Numbered from the stretch's first letter, positions 22,585 through 33,804 are shown. The stretch is 64,000 bases of DNA from Gerris lacustris (GCA_951217055.1 OX578282.1:12897877-12961876); one strand, 5' to 3'. Numbers and translations: made by a program. The notes: generated by a model not told the origin, from the letters alone.

Positions 22585-23574
22585 AAAAATGTGTACAAGT
22601 AAAGAAGTACAGATGCAGAAATATTACCCTATACCTAGAACACAAGTGTAAACAAACCTGGGTGTCACACGTCAATTAATTTATTTCTTTGTTTACTTTA
22701 ATTGATTTATTCAATGTTAATTAATTTATTGTTTAATTAATTTATTCAATGTTTACCTCTTAATAAAAAATCACAAATTTGAAACCCATCAAAATGAAGA
22801 TTGTAAATATGGGATATGTTAAAACAAATAAAATAACTTGCAGATTTTTTTCCAAATTAACTTTCCAAACAGCAAAATTTGCTGAAAAGTAATTAAATTC
22901 TGCTGAAAGATGGCTAAAAGTATTAAAATAATGCATTGTCATCGTGTTCTGAGCTAATCAAAAAGTTTCAAATGTGTTACTACTCGGGAATATAGTTCAA
23001 ATTGATTGCAAGATTTGTACTGGACAAACAAACAAACAAACAAACAAACAAACAAGAAAACACGCTAATAAAAACGTAGTAAAAAATAAAAAAAAGTCTT
23101 ATAATATATATGTATAAATGTGGACGAATAAACGTAACTAAACTTGTCAACGATGAAAACAAAAAGAGAGAAAAAATAAGACTTGTTTTGAAAAGTTAGT
23201 AATTAAATTTTTGTTTTGTTTTATTTGTTAGGCTAACCATATTTTTTATATTAATTTAAAAATAAATTAACAAAAAAAAAATTTTTTTTTTTACGTATAT
23301 ACATTTGAATTTACTTTTGACAATGTTTTAATTGAATCAAGTAAAGTGACAGGAAAACCCGGACTTATTTTCTTTCTTTTTAGGGATTCGTAAGTTCTTC
23401 TCGAAAAGGTGATGTGTCGTCACTTTTTGGTTCATATCTCCCGAACCGTTTAAATTTAAACCACTGGCACAACAATTTGACCCACACATAAAAAAATAAT
23501 TAAAACAAATTCTGCAAATACCTTACTATGGGGAAATTACATTGGTTATTACTTACAAAACTTTTACTTACAAT

Positions 23575-23915
23575 AATACGTGTGGTGTCGCGGGACACTC
23601 GGTAGTAACGAAGTTCCTTATGCTTTTCATTAAATATTCATTATAAAACCATACTGCTAAGTTTTACAATACAAACTACTTGTACAAGGCAGAGTTAGAA
23701 AAGAGACAAAATTAAAAGTAACTAACTATTTATAATTAGTGAAGTTAAGGAAAAATTAAAAGATTTTTTTTTTTTTTATCATTGAAGCGAGCGTTTTGCA
23801 ATAAATAATGTATTTATAATGAAGAAAAAGTTAATCATAATGATTTTATAGTTAAAGCAGATGCTTGTAGAGACGGAAAACGACTGTTCCCTCAGACTCC
23901 ACCGGCATATTTATT
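23575..23915 (-). mobile_element. HL-3, partial copy
   Basis: The terminal hairpin GTGTC-GCGG-GACAC (variant of GGTGTC-CCGC-GACACC), the sub-terminal repeat TAACGAAGTTCCTTA and about 300 bp of the body (AAGTAACTAACTATT, GAGTTAGAAAAGAGACAAAA) are present. The 5' half is missing. Confidence 0.65.
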
Positions 23916-24590
23916 ACCTTTGTTTTCTTGCTTTAGTCAGGTATTTTATTCTTAGAGCTCTCTTATTTATACTACTTCATGAACAATTCCTTGCCACTAT
24001 CAGTATGCATAATAGTTATCAAATTTGACTCTCTACTACATATGTGCATTATTAAATTGCTCACTATTTTATTACAATACAATTTATTACAAATGCATAC
24101 AATGATGTATTGATTAGAGTTACATACTTTAATCACTTATTCAATTGTAATTTCAAATTGAATATATATGTAATTTAATTCCTTAGTATCGGCTTCAGTT
24201 CGAAGCGCAATGAATAGTAGTCCGTTGCCCTCAAAGAGTGGGAGTAACTAATAATTGTATATGTATAAAATTATTGATATTTACATAATATTGTAGTTAG
24301 ATATAACTTAATTAATATTGGTTATTGAACAATAGTACTCCTCAATGCTAATCTTTTAAATTTCTCTTATAAATAGATTTATTTATTTAGAATATAACAA
24401 ATTATGTTTATGGTATAAAATTTAGACACAGTATATAATGGAACTTTCAAAATATAATTAGATTATATATAAAGATAATTGTTTGTGATAACGAAAAATT
24501 ACATCAGTAAATTTCATAACAATAAGGCATTGATGGTAAATCCCTTATTTGCACAAAGTTATGCATTTAGAAACAAGAAAGAAAAAAATA
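23916..24590. other. AT-rich spacer
   Basis: No gene or repeat family is recognised. Confidence 0.4.
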
Positions 24591-24986
24591 CACTGCCAAT
24601 TAGTGTGGCACATAGCTTCCTCGCATCCTATCATGTACTTTATTGTTATATTAACATTAAAGTTTTATTAGTTTTAGTTTTATTAAAGTATTAGTGTGAA
24701 CGCATGAACGGATAACGTTGTTCAACGAACTCGACCTGAGCATTGGTAAAATAAACATGTCTACTAAATTTCATCAAAATCGGGCAACATTTACTCAAGT
24801 TATCGTCGCACGTTTCACGATTCGCGGACACATAGACCGACAGACAGACAGACACGGAACCAAAAATGTTCCCTGATGTCTGAAACGGATTTCTGTCTTG
24901 GAATTTTTAAAATTGGAGGCATAAAACTTTTTTGTTCTCAAAAGTGAACACAATGCTTCCGTTACCATCGATAAGCTCGGAAGCAA
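24591..24986 (-). mobile_element. HL-2, copy with internal deletion
   Basis: The 3' end (CACTGCCAATTAGTGTGGCAC) and 5' end (GATAAGCTCGGAAGCAA) are both present, but about 160 bp between the 3' segment and the GCATTGGTAAAAT core are missing. The microsatellite GACCGACAGACAGACAGACAC is intact. Confidence 0.65.
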
Positions 24987-25141
24987 AATAAAATAAAACA
25001 TTCTAAACACTCTTGATAAAGCAGTAACAACTCAACAAGACATAAATAAAGTAAGCGTGTAAAACAAATATGACTAATCAAAACTAAATTAAGAAATTGG
25101 CAAGTAAGTTATCAACATTACGAGATCAAAAATAAATAAAA

Positions 25142-25695
25142 TAGACTGCCAATTAGTGTGGCACATGGCTTCCTCGCATCCTATCATGTACTTTATTGTT
25201 ATAATGTTTATTGTGTAAAAACTATTAATATAGTTTTAGCGATCATTAACACTTTATAGCGGTGTCGCTGTTGGTTTTACTGAAAAATTGTATTTGAAAA
25301 AAATGTTTGTTTCATTGAATAGATGAAGTTAGATTTTTTTCCCAACCTAAAATTCCAATTTTAAATTTGAAGTTCACGTTTACGCGAGCGTTGCTCGTGA
25401 ACGCTGGGACGGATAACGTTGTCCAACGAACTCGTCCTGGGGATTGGTAAAATGAACATGTCTACCAAATTTCATCAAAATCTGTTGACATTTACTCAAG
25501 TTATCGTCGCACGTTTCATAATTCGTGGACACACAGACCGACAGACAGACAGACAGACAGACACGAGACCAAAAATGTTCCCTGATGTCTGAAACGGATT
25601 TCTGTCTTGGAATTTTTAAAATCGGAGGCATAAAAGTTTTTCGTTCTCAAAAGTGAACACAATGCTTCCGTTACCTTCGGTAAGCTCGGAAGCAA
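25142..25695 (-). mobile_element. HL-2, full copy
   Basis: Full length on the minus strand: TAGACTGCCAATTAGTGTGG at the low end, the core ACATGTCTACCAAATTTCAT, the microsatellite ACCGACAGACAGACAGACAG and GGTAAGCTCGGAAGCAA at the high end. It is close in sequence to 18039-18602, which suggests fairly recent activity. Confidence 0.75.
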
Positions 25696-26190
25696 TAGAA
25701 TTACATACAAATTATAACAAAAACAACTAACTAGGCTAAGTCAATTTATTTAATATCCTTCATTAAGACGACTTTATTAAATATTGGGTGTCTGTTAAAT
25801 GCGATTTTCATGGAAACCCTGTTTCCTGAGACAAATATTGGAGTCGGGAAAACTTCTTATATATAATTTAGTGTAGAGGTATCTTCATTGAGTAGGGTCA
25901 TATTTATATGTATTGAATATTTTAAAGCAGCAACAAAGTTTAGCTACAAAATACTATATTTTGTCATTATCTAGATTTTCTGGACTAAACTGAATTTTAA
26001 AATATTGCAAGTGACTAAGTTTTAAGGACGAATATATCGTGTTATTTTTTTTTGCAGTCTTCGGATTCATCTTTTGATAAGTTCCCCACAATGAAAAACA
26101 ACCATTATTGATTTTCTAGCCTAAAGTACCTATTAGAAATATGATTAACCTCTGAGTAGAATTATTGGTTAATTTTATACTATGAGAGAA
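25696..26190. other. AT-rich spacer
   Basis: Nothing is recognised. Confidence 0.35.
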
Positions 26191-26509
26191 TGTTTACCTT
26201 AGTTCCGATAAAAAATATGTTTATATCTCCCGCGAACAAAGGGCAAACTCGTCTCATCCTAGTCGCCAGTCAGTGTGCGTTTCGATGTCCCCGCCGAATC
26301 ACTGGGACTATCTATGCAAACCTACCGCCGCCACTCCATAACAACCGCCAAGGTACCGCCATCAATATATAATATACATTCTCTCTCTTTCTCTAATACC
26401 GCCTTATACCGCCTTCAATTCCATACTTATTACTATATTTATATGCTTATATGTGCCCATTTATATATGTTCATGAACCACACCCCCGCACTGGTTGCGC
26501 CATAATTAA
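26190..26509 (-). mobile_element. LTR-retrotransposon leader region with candidate primer-binding site
   Basis: On the minus strand, TGGCGCAACCAGTGCGGGG (about 26490-26508) looks like a tRNA primer-binding site and follows the LTR-like block at 26510-26765. Beyond it is a G-rich leader with repeated AGGCGGT motifs. No gag or pol frame is retained within the window. The PBS call rests on its TGGCGC start and position only. Confidence 0.4.
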
Positions 26510-26765
26510 ATATATTATTTGGTTAAATTGCCACCAATTATACTTCTATCTTTTTCATTCAACTTTATGATTCTGATGTATCTATAGGCACTACACTTTG
26601 AATGAAAACTAATTTATTTCACAAAGAATTAAGTACTCTATAAAATCCAAGAAAGAACGAAAAACCGAAAAACTGAATTAATTTAATTAAATTTGAATTT
26701 GAAGTTTGACAAAAAAACAAAATTAAAATCTGAGTGACATGACTTGTATTACTCATGTCACTACA
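26510..26765 (-). mobile_element. Candidate LTR (minus strand)
   Basis: The minus strand starts TGTAGTGACATGAGTAATAC at 26765, directly after a purine tract AAGAGGAGGGGGAATCC. It includes the palindromic AGTGACATG/CATGTCACT pair. Its far end is uncertain; a TG...CA boundary is possible at GGTGGCA (about 26544), or the end may abut the PBS-like motif at 26508. The family would be Ty3/gypsy-like by general layout, but no enzyme supports it. Confidence 0.4.
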
Positions 26766-27240
26766 GGATTCCCCCTCCTCTTCAAGTCGACTGCTTAAGG
26801 CAAGTTAAAGCGGACGACTTTCCGTTTACAGGGGTTGCTGTCAGTAGCGTTTCTGTAGGTCTTGTCTTTGTCATTGTAAGTGTCGGAGCAGTCATGTTCA
26901 AGATATGCTAACTGAATTAATTAATTAAATTTGAATTTGAAGTTTGACAAAAAAACAAAATTAAAATCTGAGTGACATGACTTGTATTACTCATGTCACT
27001 ACAGGATTCCCCCTCCTCTTCAAGTCGACTGCTTAAGGCAAGTTAAAGCGGACGACTTTCCGTTTACAGGGGTTGCTGTCAGTAGCGTTTCTGTAGGTCT
27101 TGTCTTTGTCATTGTAAGTGTCGGAGCAGTCATGTTCAAGATATGCTAACTGAATTAATTAATTAAATTTGAATTTGAAGTTTGACAAAAAAACAAAATT
27201 AAAATCTGAGTGACATGACTTGTATTACTCATGTCACTAC
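26671..27240 (-). repeat. 238-bp tandem duplication of the LTR start and internal 3' end
   Basis: AACTGAATTA recurs at 26671, 26910 and 27148, a period of about 238 bp. Each complete unit joins the start of the LTR to the last ~145 bp of internal sequence. On the minus strand the internal part encodes LAYLEHDCSDTYNDKDK...KRKVVRFNLP and a stop, like the end of a polyprotein, then the polypurine tract. Copies are almost identical, so the duplication is recent. Confidence 0.7.
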
Positions 27241-28087
27241 ATATCTTTGATTTTATTATTTTTTGTCAACTTAAGATTACCGCTTTCAATATAAATGTAG
27301 CAATTTCAATTTTTTTTATTAAAATAAGATTTTATTTTAAATTATTATTTATCATTGTATCACCTAGTTATCGTAAATCAAAGAATATTACTGCGGAAAT
27401 ACGAGTATTTCATATTCCTTATGAAGGTTGCAATTAACCCTTATATTATTTTAATTTTATAACTGTTTGCCTTTAGGGGCTCCTCAAATCGGAGGAGGGT
27501 TCGATTCAACCAGTGAGTAAGGATTTTGCATCTGCAGAGTAAAATAAGATCCACCTCACCTAGAGAAATTTTTTGAATTAATAAACGATGGGGGATCCGG
27601 GGGATTGAGGGGAATAGGGGAGGAGAGAGGAATACTTTGGACGAATAAGGGAATGTTAAAACACCAAAGTTATGAGTACCAAAAAGGAGAAATGTAGATA
27701 TATACCTTTTACAACGTGAATGTCTTTCTTATTAATTGATGAAGAAGAATGCATGAATCCTACCTGTAACAAAAGAAAAAATGCATTTGGTCACCCAGGG
27801 AAATAATATAAAATAAATACATAAGAAATTATTATTAGTTATCAAGTTTGTTCAATCAATTCAGTTTACGTGGAGAGACAATATTTATTTTATGATGAAC
27901 TCCATAAACACTCGCATATCTATTAAAATAAATAGTTCTTTTATCGATTGATCTAAGATCTTAAGTTTATTAATCGTAGATCGGTCCCCGAACTCCTACG
28001 AAGAACTCCACTTCCTTAGGAGGAGGTTAGTGATATGAATATAATATTTATATCTGCATTGGTTTAGTTGAAGTTAAACTTTTCTTT
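27241..28087. other. Spacer
   Basis: No gene is seen. A purine-rich run (about 27588-27632, GGGGGATCCGGGGGATTGAG) stands out in composition only. Confidence 0.4.
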
Positions 28088-28180
28088 TAAATCAAATTAT
28101 AATTATTATTAACTACGGGAAACAGACAGTGAAAAATACACTCCTGCACCGGGATATGAACCACGGGTCTCCTGTATAAA
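28088..28180 (-). repeat. TRE fragment
   Basis: It contains the tail (AAATTATAATTATTATTAAC, ACTACGGGAAACAGACAGTG) and the T-arm side of the cloverleaf on the minus strand. It then breaks off after ACCACGGGTCTCCTGTATA. Confidence 0.65.
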
Positions 28181-28237
28181 CTTTTCTTATTGGTAAGTCT
28201 GTTATGACCAGGCTGCTTCATCTGGCTCTTAGTTGAG

Positions 28238-28402
28238 CAGGTGCGGTCTAGGGATGGGCAGGTGTGGTTTAGTGATGGACAGGTGCGGTTTAGTGATGGA
28301 CAGGTACGGTTTAGTGATGGATCGGTGCGGTTTAGTGATGGACAGGTGCGGTTTTGTAATGGACCAGTGCGGTCTAGTAATGGACAGGTGCAGTCTGGTG
28401 AT
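28238..28402 (+). repeat. 21-bp minisatellite (GGTGCGGTTTAGTGATGGACA)
   Basis: There are about eight units of 21 bp with scattered changes. Because 21 is divisible by 3, it stays open on both strands (7-residue periods MDRCGLV and SITKPHL). There is no sign of a signal peptide, domain or initiation context, so coding is not supported. Confidence 0.8.
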
Positions 28403-28409
28403 CCGTAGG

Positions 28410-29334
28410 ACCAAAACGAGGCCAGCTTCTACCGATCATTGTCCTTGGGATTTCGATGATGTTCAGACGGAACTTCATAGTAGTTATTTGTAGCACACAG
28501 TACAATCTCCAGTCACAATTTTTGGGGGCTGAGCCTTACACTACTTACGACGGAACTATAACGTGTTCTTGGTGTCGAATGTTCCGGCGGCAGGCCAACA
28601 GAGTTTAGCTTAGCGTTCAGTTTATGAACTTAGCTCACTTAGGCTTCCCTGTCATTCCTAAAGGATCATTGATCCTTGGCATAAACAGATTAGGAACGAT
28701 TATGTCTTTATGTTAACAACCAATCAGCTATATACAACAATATACATAAAATAATCTACACTTTGCAATAACTAAACAAACACTTAGGGATCTAAGCCGT
28801 ATTGCCTTTAGCACGCAATATACCCGGAATAGATCCAAAAGACTACAATTTCAATCAATAAATCTTGGTTGTTATAGTTTAAATAAATGTGAACAATTTT
28901 CTACTGATAAAATCAATTCTCACAGCCTTTTGTGTATACAAATAAATAAAGAGTTAAAATATATAAATATAATTATATAATGGTATAACTTTAATGTAAT
29001 TGAAATATTAAATTATAAGGGTTCATCAGAGAAAAGAAAAAAAGTTGAGTAGTTATTTCACTTTTTGCAAAGTGTAATTAAGACTAAGGTGGGGTTTAGT
29101 AGCTTAATAGATATAGATGTGGATCTCGTTTTCTACTGGCTTTGCTATCCACCTGCTAGGTGAAATTTGTCCTAAAGGTACCCGTAGCTTGTATTGCTAG
29201 TATTATTTACTTTCTTTCTCTATACTAGATTCGTACCCTAAACTCATTTAAGACCATAATTTTTTGTTTCATTTCAAAGATAAAATGACAAAAAGTTTAC
29301 AATTAGAAGGTAGTTTATAAATAACGACCTGTTT
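28410..29334. other. Unannotated stretch
   Basis: 28500-28640 is less AT-rich (TGTTCCGGCGGCAGGCC) but holds no recognisable gene. The remainder is AT-rich spacer. Confidence 0.35.
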
Positions 29335-30260
29335 TACATCTTTATTATAATGAAATTAATTTTTGTAGAAAATTACTTGAATTTATACTTCACTGCAAGT
29401 TTATTGATTCATTTGGTACACATTTATTTAGAAGAACGCAAGTGCTGTTCTTTGATAAATATATTATTAATAAACAGGTCAAGTGTGTGCTAGTCAGACC
29501 ACAGCGAGGGTCCGTAGGCAACCCTGTATAGTTTAAGTAGTACCCTATTGAATGCTAAAAAGCTTACTTTGAACTATCCTATGAGTCTGATATTCTCCAA
29601 ACATATAAACAAACTTCTGATAAAGTATTTTTTTGCCTTTGAACTGCCATATAAATACATCGAAGAGACCATAGTTATAAAAAAAACGTATTTGATCAAT
29701 AAAAAATAAAATAATATTTTTTTCGAAATTTCCAAAAAGTGGTATCTTTACTTTTGGTCGAAGAATGTTCAGAAATTGTTTCATATTTTTTGCACTTCAC
29801 ATAAGCGAGAAGGAGGGGGAGGGGGGGGGGGGGGGGCACGTTTCACACCCACTTCAAACTTGCCTAGGCTCACCCTATCAAAGTTATAAAATAAGAATTA
29901 TATATTTTTGTAATCAACTCGACGTACCCTTTCATATGATACCCCTCACGGTGTCGAGAAAAAAAAAAAAAAATTTAACCCTTAAGTTTTTTACCCTAAT
30001 TCTTTTTTAAAAATATTTTTTTTAAGTCACTATATTTTACAAGACACAAACATGCCAAATTTCAAAGTGATAAGAAAGAGGGATTTCAAGTAATAAGTGA
30101 GAGGAAAGGTGTAGCCGTGAGAGCAGACACACACAGGAAAATATAAGGGTCCTTGGTTTTGCCCACGGACCCTAACAATGAGCTAATTATTACCTATACC
30201 ATTCAAATTTCATTAAAATCTGAGTGTTTTGGGCCTTGACAGACCTCTCACAATCTTAAA
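29335..30260 (-). mobile_element. HL-2b repeat interrupted by HL-1
   Basis: The flanks (CAAGTTTATTGATTCATTTG...TTTGATAAATATATTATTAA and CAATGAGCTAATTATTACC) are the reverse complement of 34020-34130 in the HL-2b copy beginning at 33805. There the two flanks are joined directly, apart from small changes, as ATTATTAACAATGAGC. Confidence 0.65.
29471..30175 (-). mobile_element. HL-1, copy 3, nested in HL-2b
   Basis: Ends TAAACAGGTC and GGACCCTAA are present. The hairpin has decayed by one base (GTGTGCTAGTCAGACCAC). A G-tract lies at about 29817-29836. The microsatellite is reduced, with a deletion near 30125. Confidence 0.75.
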
Positions 30261-30962
30261 GAAAAAAGACGAAAGAAATACTCCTAGAAAAGGAAAAAAT
30301 TTTAAAACAATCATACTTTGCTTTCATAACTTCTTCATCTTACTTATTCATACTTAACTGCATAGGCCTGGTGAAATCCTGAAGCAAAGATTAGAGGAAA
30401 ATCATCCAACGATTTGTGGACTAGCTTTTTGAAAATACGAGAAGAGCTGGCGTTCATCCTAAAATACAGCACAGAGGAACGAAGTTTACAGCAAGAATTC
30501 CTTTGGAGAAACACAGTAACTATTTGCAAACCATTACTATACTACAAATAGTTGGGTCTAATTGGCCCCACGAAAGGGAAAAAAGGTCAAGGTCAAAGGT
30601 AGTACGTCTATGACTTAATTATGCACCGAGTAACTGAACTAAGTGGTCGAATTTGGTAAATTGTTCTATATTGCTATAAACAGTTATTTTCAGTACTAAC
30701 AAACATTGATTTATCCTTTAAGACTTACTATTAAGACAAAGGGATAATATAACCTTTATATACAGAAGTTTGAAATTCATTTGTCCCAAAGTGCATTGCA
30801 CTAAACATCCTCTTTGTCTTAATACTATTTTAGACAAAGGTCTATACTTAGGAGTACAAATTTTGTGTTTTACTGAGTTTGTTTCATCTAGTTTATAAGT
30901 TATTTTATTATCTCTCATCTATTTGAAAAAGAAACCACACAGTATTTACGTTATATAAATTT
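30261..30962. other. Spacer
   Basis: No gene is supported. The frame at 30344-30529 (minus) has no recognisable motif. Confidence 0.35.
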
Positions 30963-31579
30963 ATTTTACTACGTTTTTATTAGCTTGCATTCATGTTTGT
31001 TTGTTTGTCCGGTACAAATCTGGCAATCAATTTCTAACTAACTTCCCGAATAGCTAGACATTTGAAACTTTTAGCATAGCTCAGAACACGATGACAATGC
31101 ATTATTTTAATACTTTTAGCCATCTTTCAGCAGAATTTAATTAGTTTTCAGCAAATTTTGCTGTGCGGAAAGTTAGTTAGGAAAAAATCCGCAAGTTATT
31201 TTATTTGTTTTGCCATATCCAATACTTACGCAATCTTCATTTTGACGGGTCTCAAATTTGTGATAGATAAACATTGAATGACAGCAAAACAGGAAATATC
31301 GATTATATTATTTATCGATTATATTATTTCAAATATATCAATGGCATGCTTTAGATTTGGTGTTGGGGAGATCCGATGTACAAAGATTTATCCTTTTATA
31401 GGTTTAAGATTAGCTCTCTGGATGGTTGTCATTTATGTGAAGTAAATAAATTCGGAACTATTTTTTTTTTTTTCAATAACATTATATATTATATAACATT
31501 AACAATTATATTGTCAACATTACATACGATTCAACAGAAAATTTAAAAACGTAGTATATAAAAAGTTCTTTTTATCTTG
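30963..31579 (+). mobile_element. HL-4, copy with internal deletion
   Basis: The 5' end TTTTACTACGTTTTTATTAGC, the GTTTGTTTGTTTGTCC microsatellite, CAGCAAATTTTGCTG, and the 3' end AAAAACGTAGTATATAAAAAG plus TTCTTTTTATCTTG are present. About 130 bp of the middle is lost relative to 47657-48405, and a short ATTATTTATCGATT duplication lies near 31300. Confidence 0.75.
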
Positions 31580-32722
31580 AAATTTTTATTTATATTTCCT
31601 TTTTCAATAAAAACATAATAAAATTTGGTTTATACCTTTGATTGTGCTATACAAAAATTAAATAATTTAAATTTGAAATCATATCTATTTATAACTAGAG
31701 AGTTTACTATGTTTTTAAACTATCATTTCTTCGTTTTTTAGTTCATTTTTTTTCGTAAATTATACTATTTTGGAAGTTTGAAAATTTAAAAGAAAGTTTT
31801 TTTTTTTGTTTTTTTTCAGTATTTCATTTGTATAAAGAGAGAGAAAAAGAGTATGGGAGAAAAATAAAAGAGAAGATTACACCTGTTTTGGTGATGTAAA
31901 ATAAACGTATATTAAAGGCTTAATTGTTACGCAGGATGAGGGTACTCTGGCTCACTTTTTCCGTATAGACTGAACCCTTGTATGAACTATAGAAAAGGAT
32001 TATAAAACCAAAGTGGACCCATGAGGTAGAGGCTAACTGTATAATTCATATGGGTCCACTGAGACAGTAAAAAAAACCCTCTATGGTCTTTTTTCCATTT
32101 TTATTTTTTAGTATTCTTTATTCATAAAAAAGGTAGGTTTGGAGGTGTAATGTAGCTAAATATAAGATGCTACTCTTAATCCCTGCCAGGTATATTACAA
32201 CAGTCTATAAGTTTCGTTTAAGAGTAATACTCAAGACACTAGGAGTGGGAACTGTACAGAGAATAAAGGAACTTTAGTCTTTGAACAGAAACAGGGGCTT
32301 TCTTGAGACAGTTTAAATTAGCCTGTCCTGAAGGTAGAGAAGTTGAAGGATAATGTGGTTTGCAAATGCCAAGCTTGATTAAGGTATCTTTTGTCTCTAA
32401 GCATTTGCGGTGTAAGTAAATTTTCTCTTAGTTTCTAGCATTCTAAATACACTTTAAGCTGTGTATTTTCAGAGCAACCTTTCTGTTTCTTTAAATAAAA
32501 CAGCGAGAGTGTGGGAGACACGAAAACCCATCGTTATAGCACCTTAAATAATATAAATAAGAGGAAAATTCCTCTGTGTGTTAACCATAGAGCTTATAAT
32601 TACCTTTGTATTGTGGTCTTAATTTAATAGCAAATATAATAGAGTGGAGTTGTACATGAACTGAGTGTATTAGAAGTTTTATTGTTAAAAAATGTAATCG
32701 CAAGAATATAACATTTTCTATG
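31580..32722. other. Unannotated stretch
   Basis: It contains one small inverted repeat (AGTGGACCCAT / ATGGGTCCACT, 32011-32061) and no recognised gene. Confidence 0.4.
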
Positions 32723-32765
32723 AATTAGTGTGGTATATAGCTTCCTCGCGCCCTATTTTGTATAC
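32723..32765 (-). repeat. HL-2 3'-end fragment
   Basis: ATTAGTGTGGTATATAGCTT and CCTCGCGCCCTATTTTGTA match the terminal part of HL-2. The rest of the element is missing. Confidence 0.5.
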
Positions 32766-32795
32766 TTTAATGAATTATGCTTTTACTACTAATTT

Positions 32796-33500
32796 TTAGG
32801 GTCCGTAGGTAAAACCAAGGACCCTTATATTTTCCTGCGTGTGTCTGTCCGTCCGTCTGGTCGCCTGCTCTCACGGCTACACCTTTCGTCCGATCACTTT
32901 GAAATTTGGCATGTATGTGTCTTGTACCTACCCACATATTTTAAAAATATAGCGACTTAAAAAAAATATTTTTCAAAAAAATTAGGGTAAAAAAACTTAA
33001 GGGTTAAAATTGTTTTATTTTTTTTTTCGACACCGTGAGGGGTATCATATGAAAGGGTACGTCGAGCTGATTACAAAAATATATTATTCTTTGGTTATAA
33101 CTTTGATAGGGCGAGCGTAGGCGAGTTTGAAGCGGGTGTTAAACGTGTCCCCGCCCCCCTTCTATCTCGCTTATGTGAAGTGGAAAAAATCTGAAAAAAA
33201 ATCCTGAATATTCTTCGACCAAAAGTAACGATACCACTTTTTGGAAATTTCGAAAAAACTATTATTTTATTATTTATTGAAAAAATACGGTTTTTTTTAT
33301 AATTATGGTCTTTTCGATGTATTTTTTATGGAAGTTTGTGAATGTGTTTTGAGAATATCAGACCCATAGGATAGTTCAAAGTTCAAAGTAAGCTTTTTAG
33401 CATTTTAAAATACACCATCAATATGGTACTACTTAAACTGTACAGTATGGTGGCCTACGGGTCCTCGCTGTGTGCTGACTAGCACACACTTGACCTGTAT
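32796..33500 (+). mobile_element. HL-1, copy 4 (sense strand)
   Basis: It starts TTAGGGTCCGTAGGTAAAAC with microsatellite GTCTGTCCGTCCGTCTGG. The core TTTGAAATTTGGCATGTATG is followed by the C-rich tract (complement of the G-tract), the 3' sub-terminal TACGGGTCCTCGC, hairpin GTGTGCTGACTAGCACAC and the end TTGACCTGTAT. It directly abuts a TRE copy at 33505. Confidence 0.75.
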
Positions 33501-33504
33501 ATTG

Positions 33505-33755
33505 ATTCATATTTTCTCGGTCTAGTTCTATGTCATTAATGTTGACTTCTCAGACTTGTGGAAAATTGAAAGCTTAAATTCGGGATTAGGTATCATTAAC
33601 GTCAGAGAAAATCATTCTCCTGCGTAGCTTAGTTGGTAGAGCACTATACTAGAAATATAGAGGCCCGTGGTTCAAATCCCGGCGCTGGAGTGTATTTCTC
33701 TTTATCTGTTTCCCGTAGTTAATAATAATTATTATTTGATTTAAACTAATTTTTG
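33505..33755 (+). repeat. tRNA-like repeat (TRE), diverged copy 6
   Basis: The leader is diverged (TTCTCGGTCTAGTTCTATGTC) but the cloverleaf and tail are well preserved. Its A box is the best in the window (TAGCTTAGTTGGTAGAGCA), closest to a canonical tRNA, suggesting that this subfamily is nearer to the founder. Confidence 0.75.
33618..33689 (+). tRNA. tRNA-like cloverleaf, best-preserved copy
   Basis: The 72-nt fold has acceptor TCCTGCG/CGCTGGA (one T-T mismatch), D arm GCTTAGTTGGTAGAGC fully paired (one wobble), anticodon stem CTATA/TATAG with loop CTAGAAA (nominal anticodon AGA, Ser) and T loop TTCAAAT with two stem mismatches. The variable loop is 5 nt, wrong for serine tRNA. It is flanked by repeat sequence, so I consider it part of the transposon. 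It might still be transcribed by Pol III. Confidence 0.55.
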
Positions 33756-33804
33756 TTAAAATTATTAAATTTTTCCCCGTTTTTTAAATCTTTCAAAATT
33801 GTTT

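Larger units (their letters stand above)
21556..23085 (-). mobile_element. Helentron-like element HL-4, interrupted by HL-1
   Basis: This is a minus-strand copy of the element at 47657-48405. It runs from CAAGATAAAAAG (21556) through CCCCTGTGTAGGGACTGTAAG to 21832, then resumes after HL-1 with AAATGTGTACAAGTAAAG and ends at ACGTAGTAAAA (about 23085). The CAAA microsatellite (23027-23055) is the complement of GTTT in the other copies. The intact copy supplies the empty site for the HL-1 insertion. Confidence 0.75.

Noticed and set aside
22443..22679. Open frames in HL-1 copies (RARERTDGQ and RVRRQNQGP types, also near 37738 and 8081)
   Set aside because: They recur because the same non-coding element recurs; codons follow the GGACGGACAGAC microsatellite.
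28229..28493. Overlapping 61- and 86-codon frames
   Set aside because: Both are driven by the 21-bp minisatellite.
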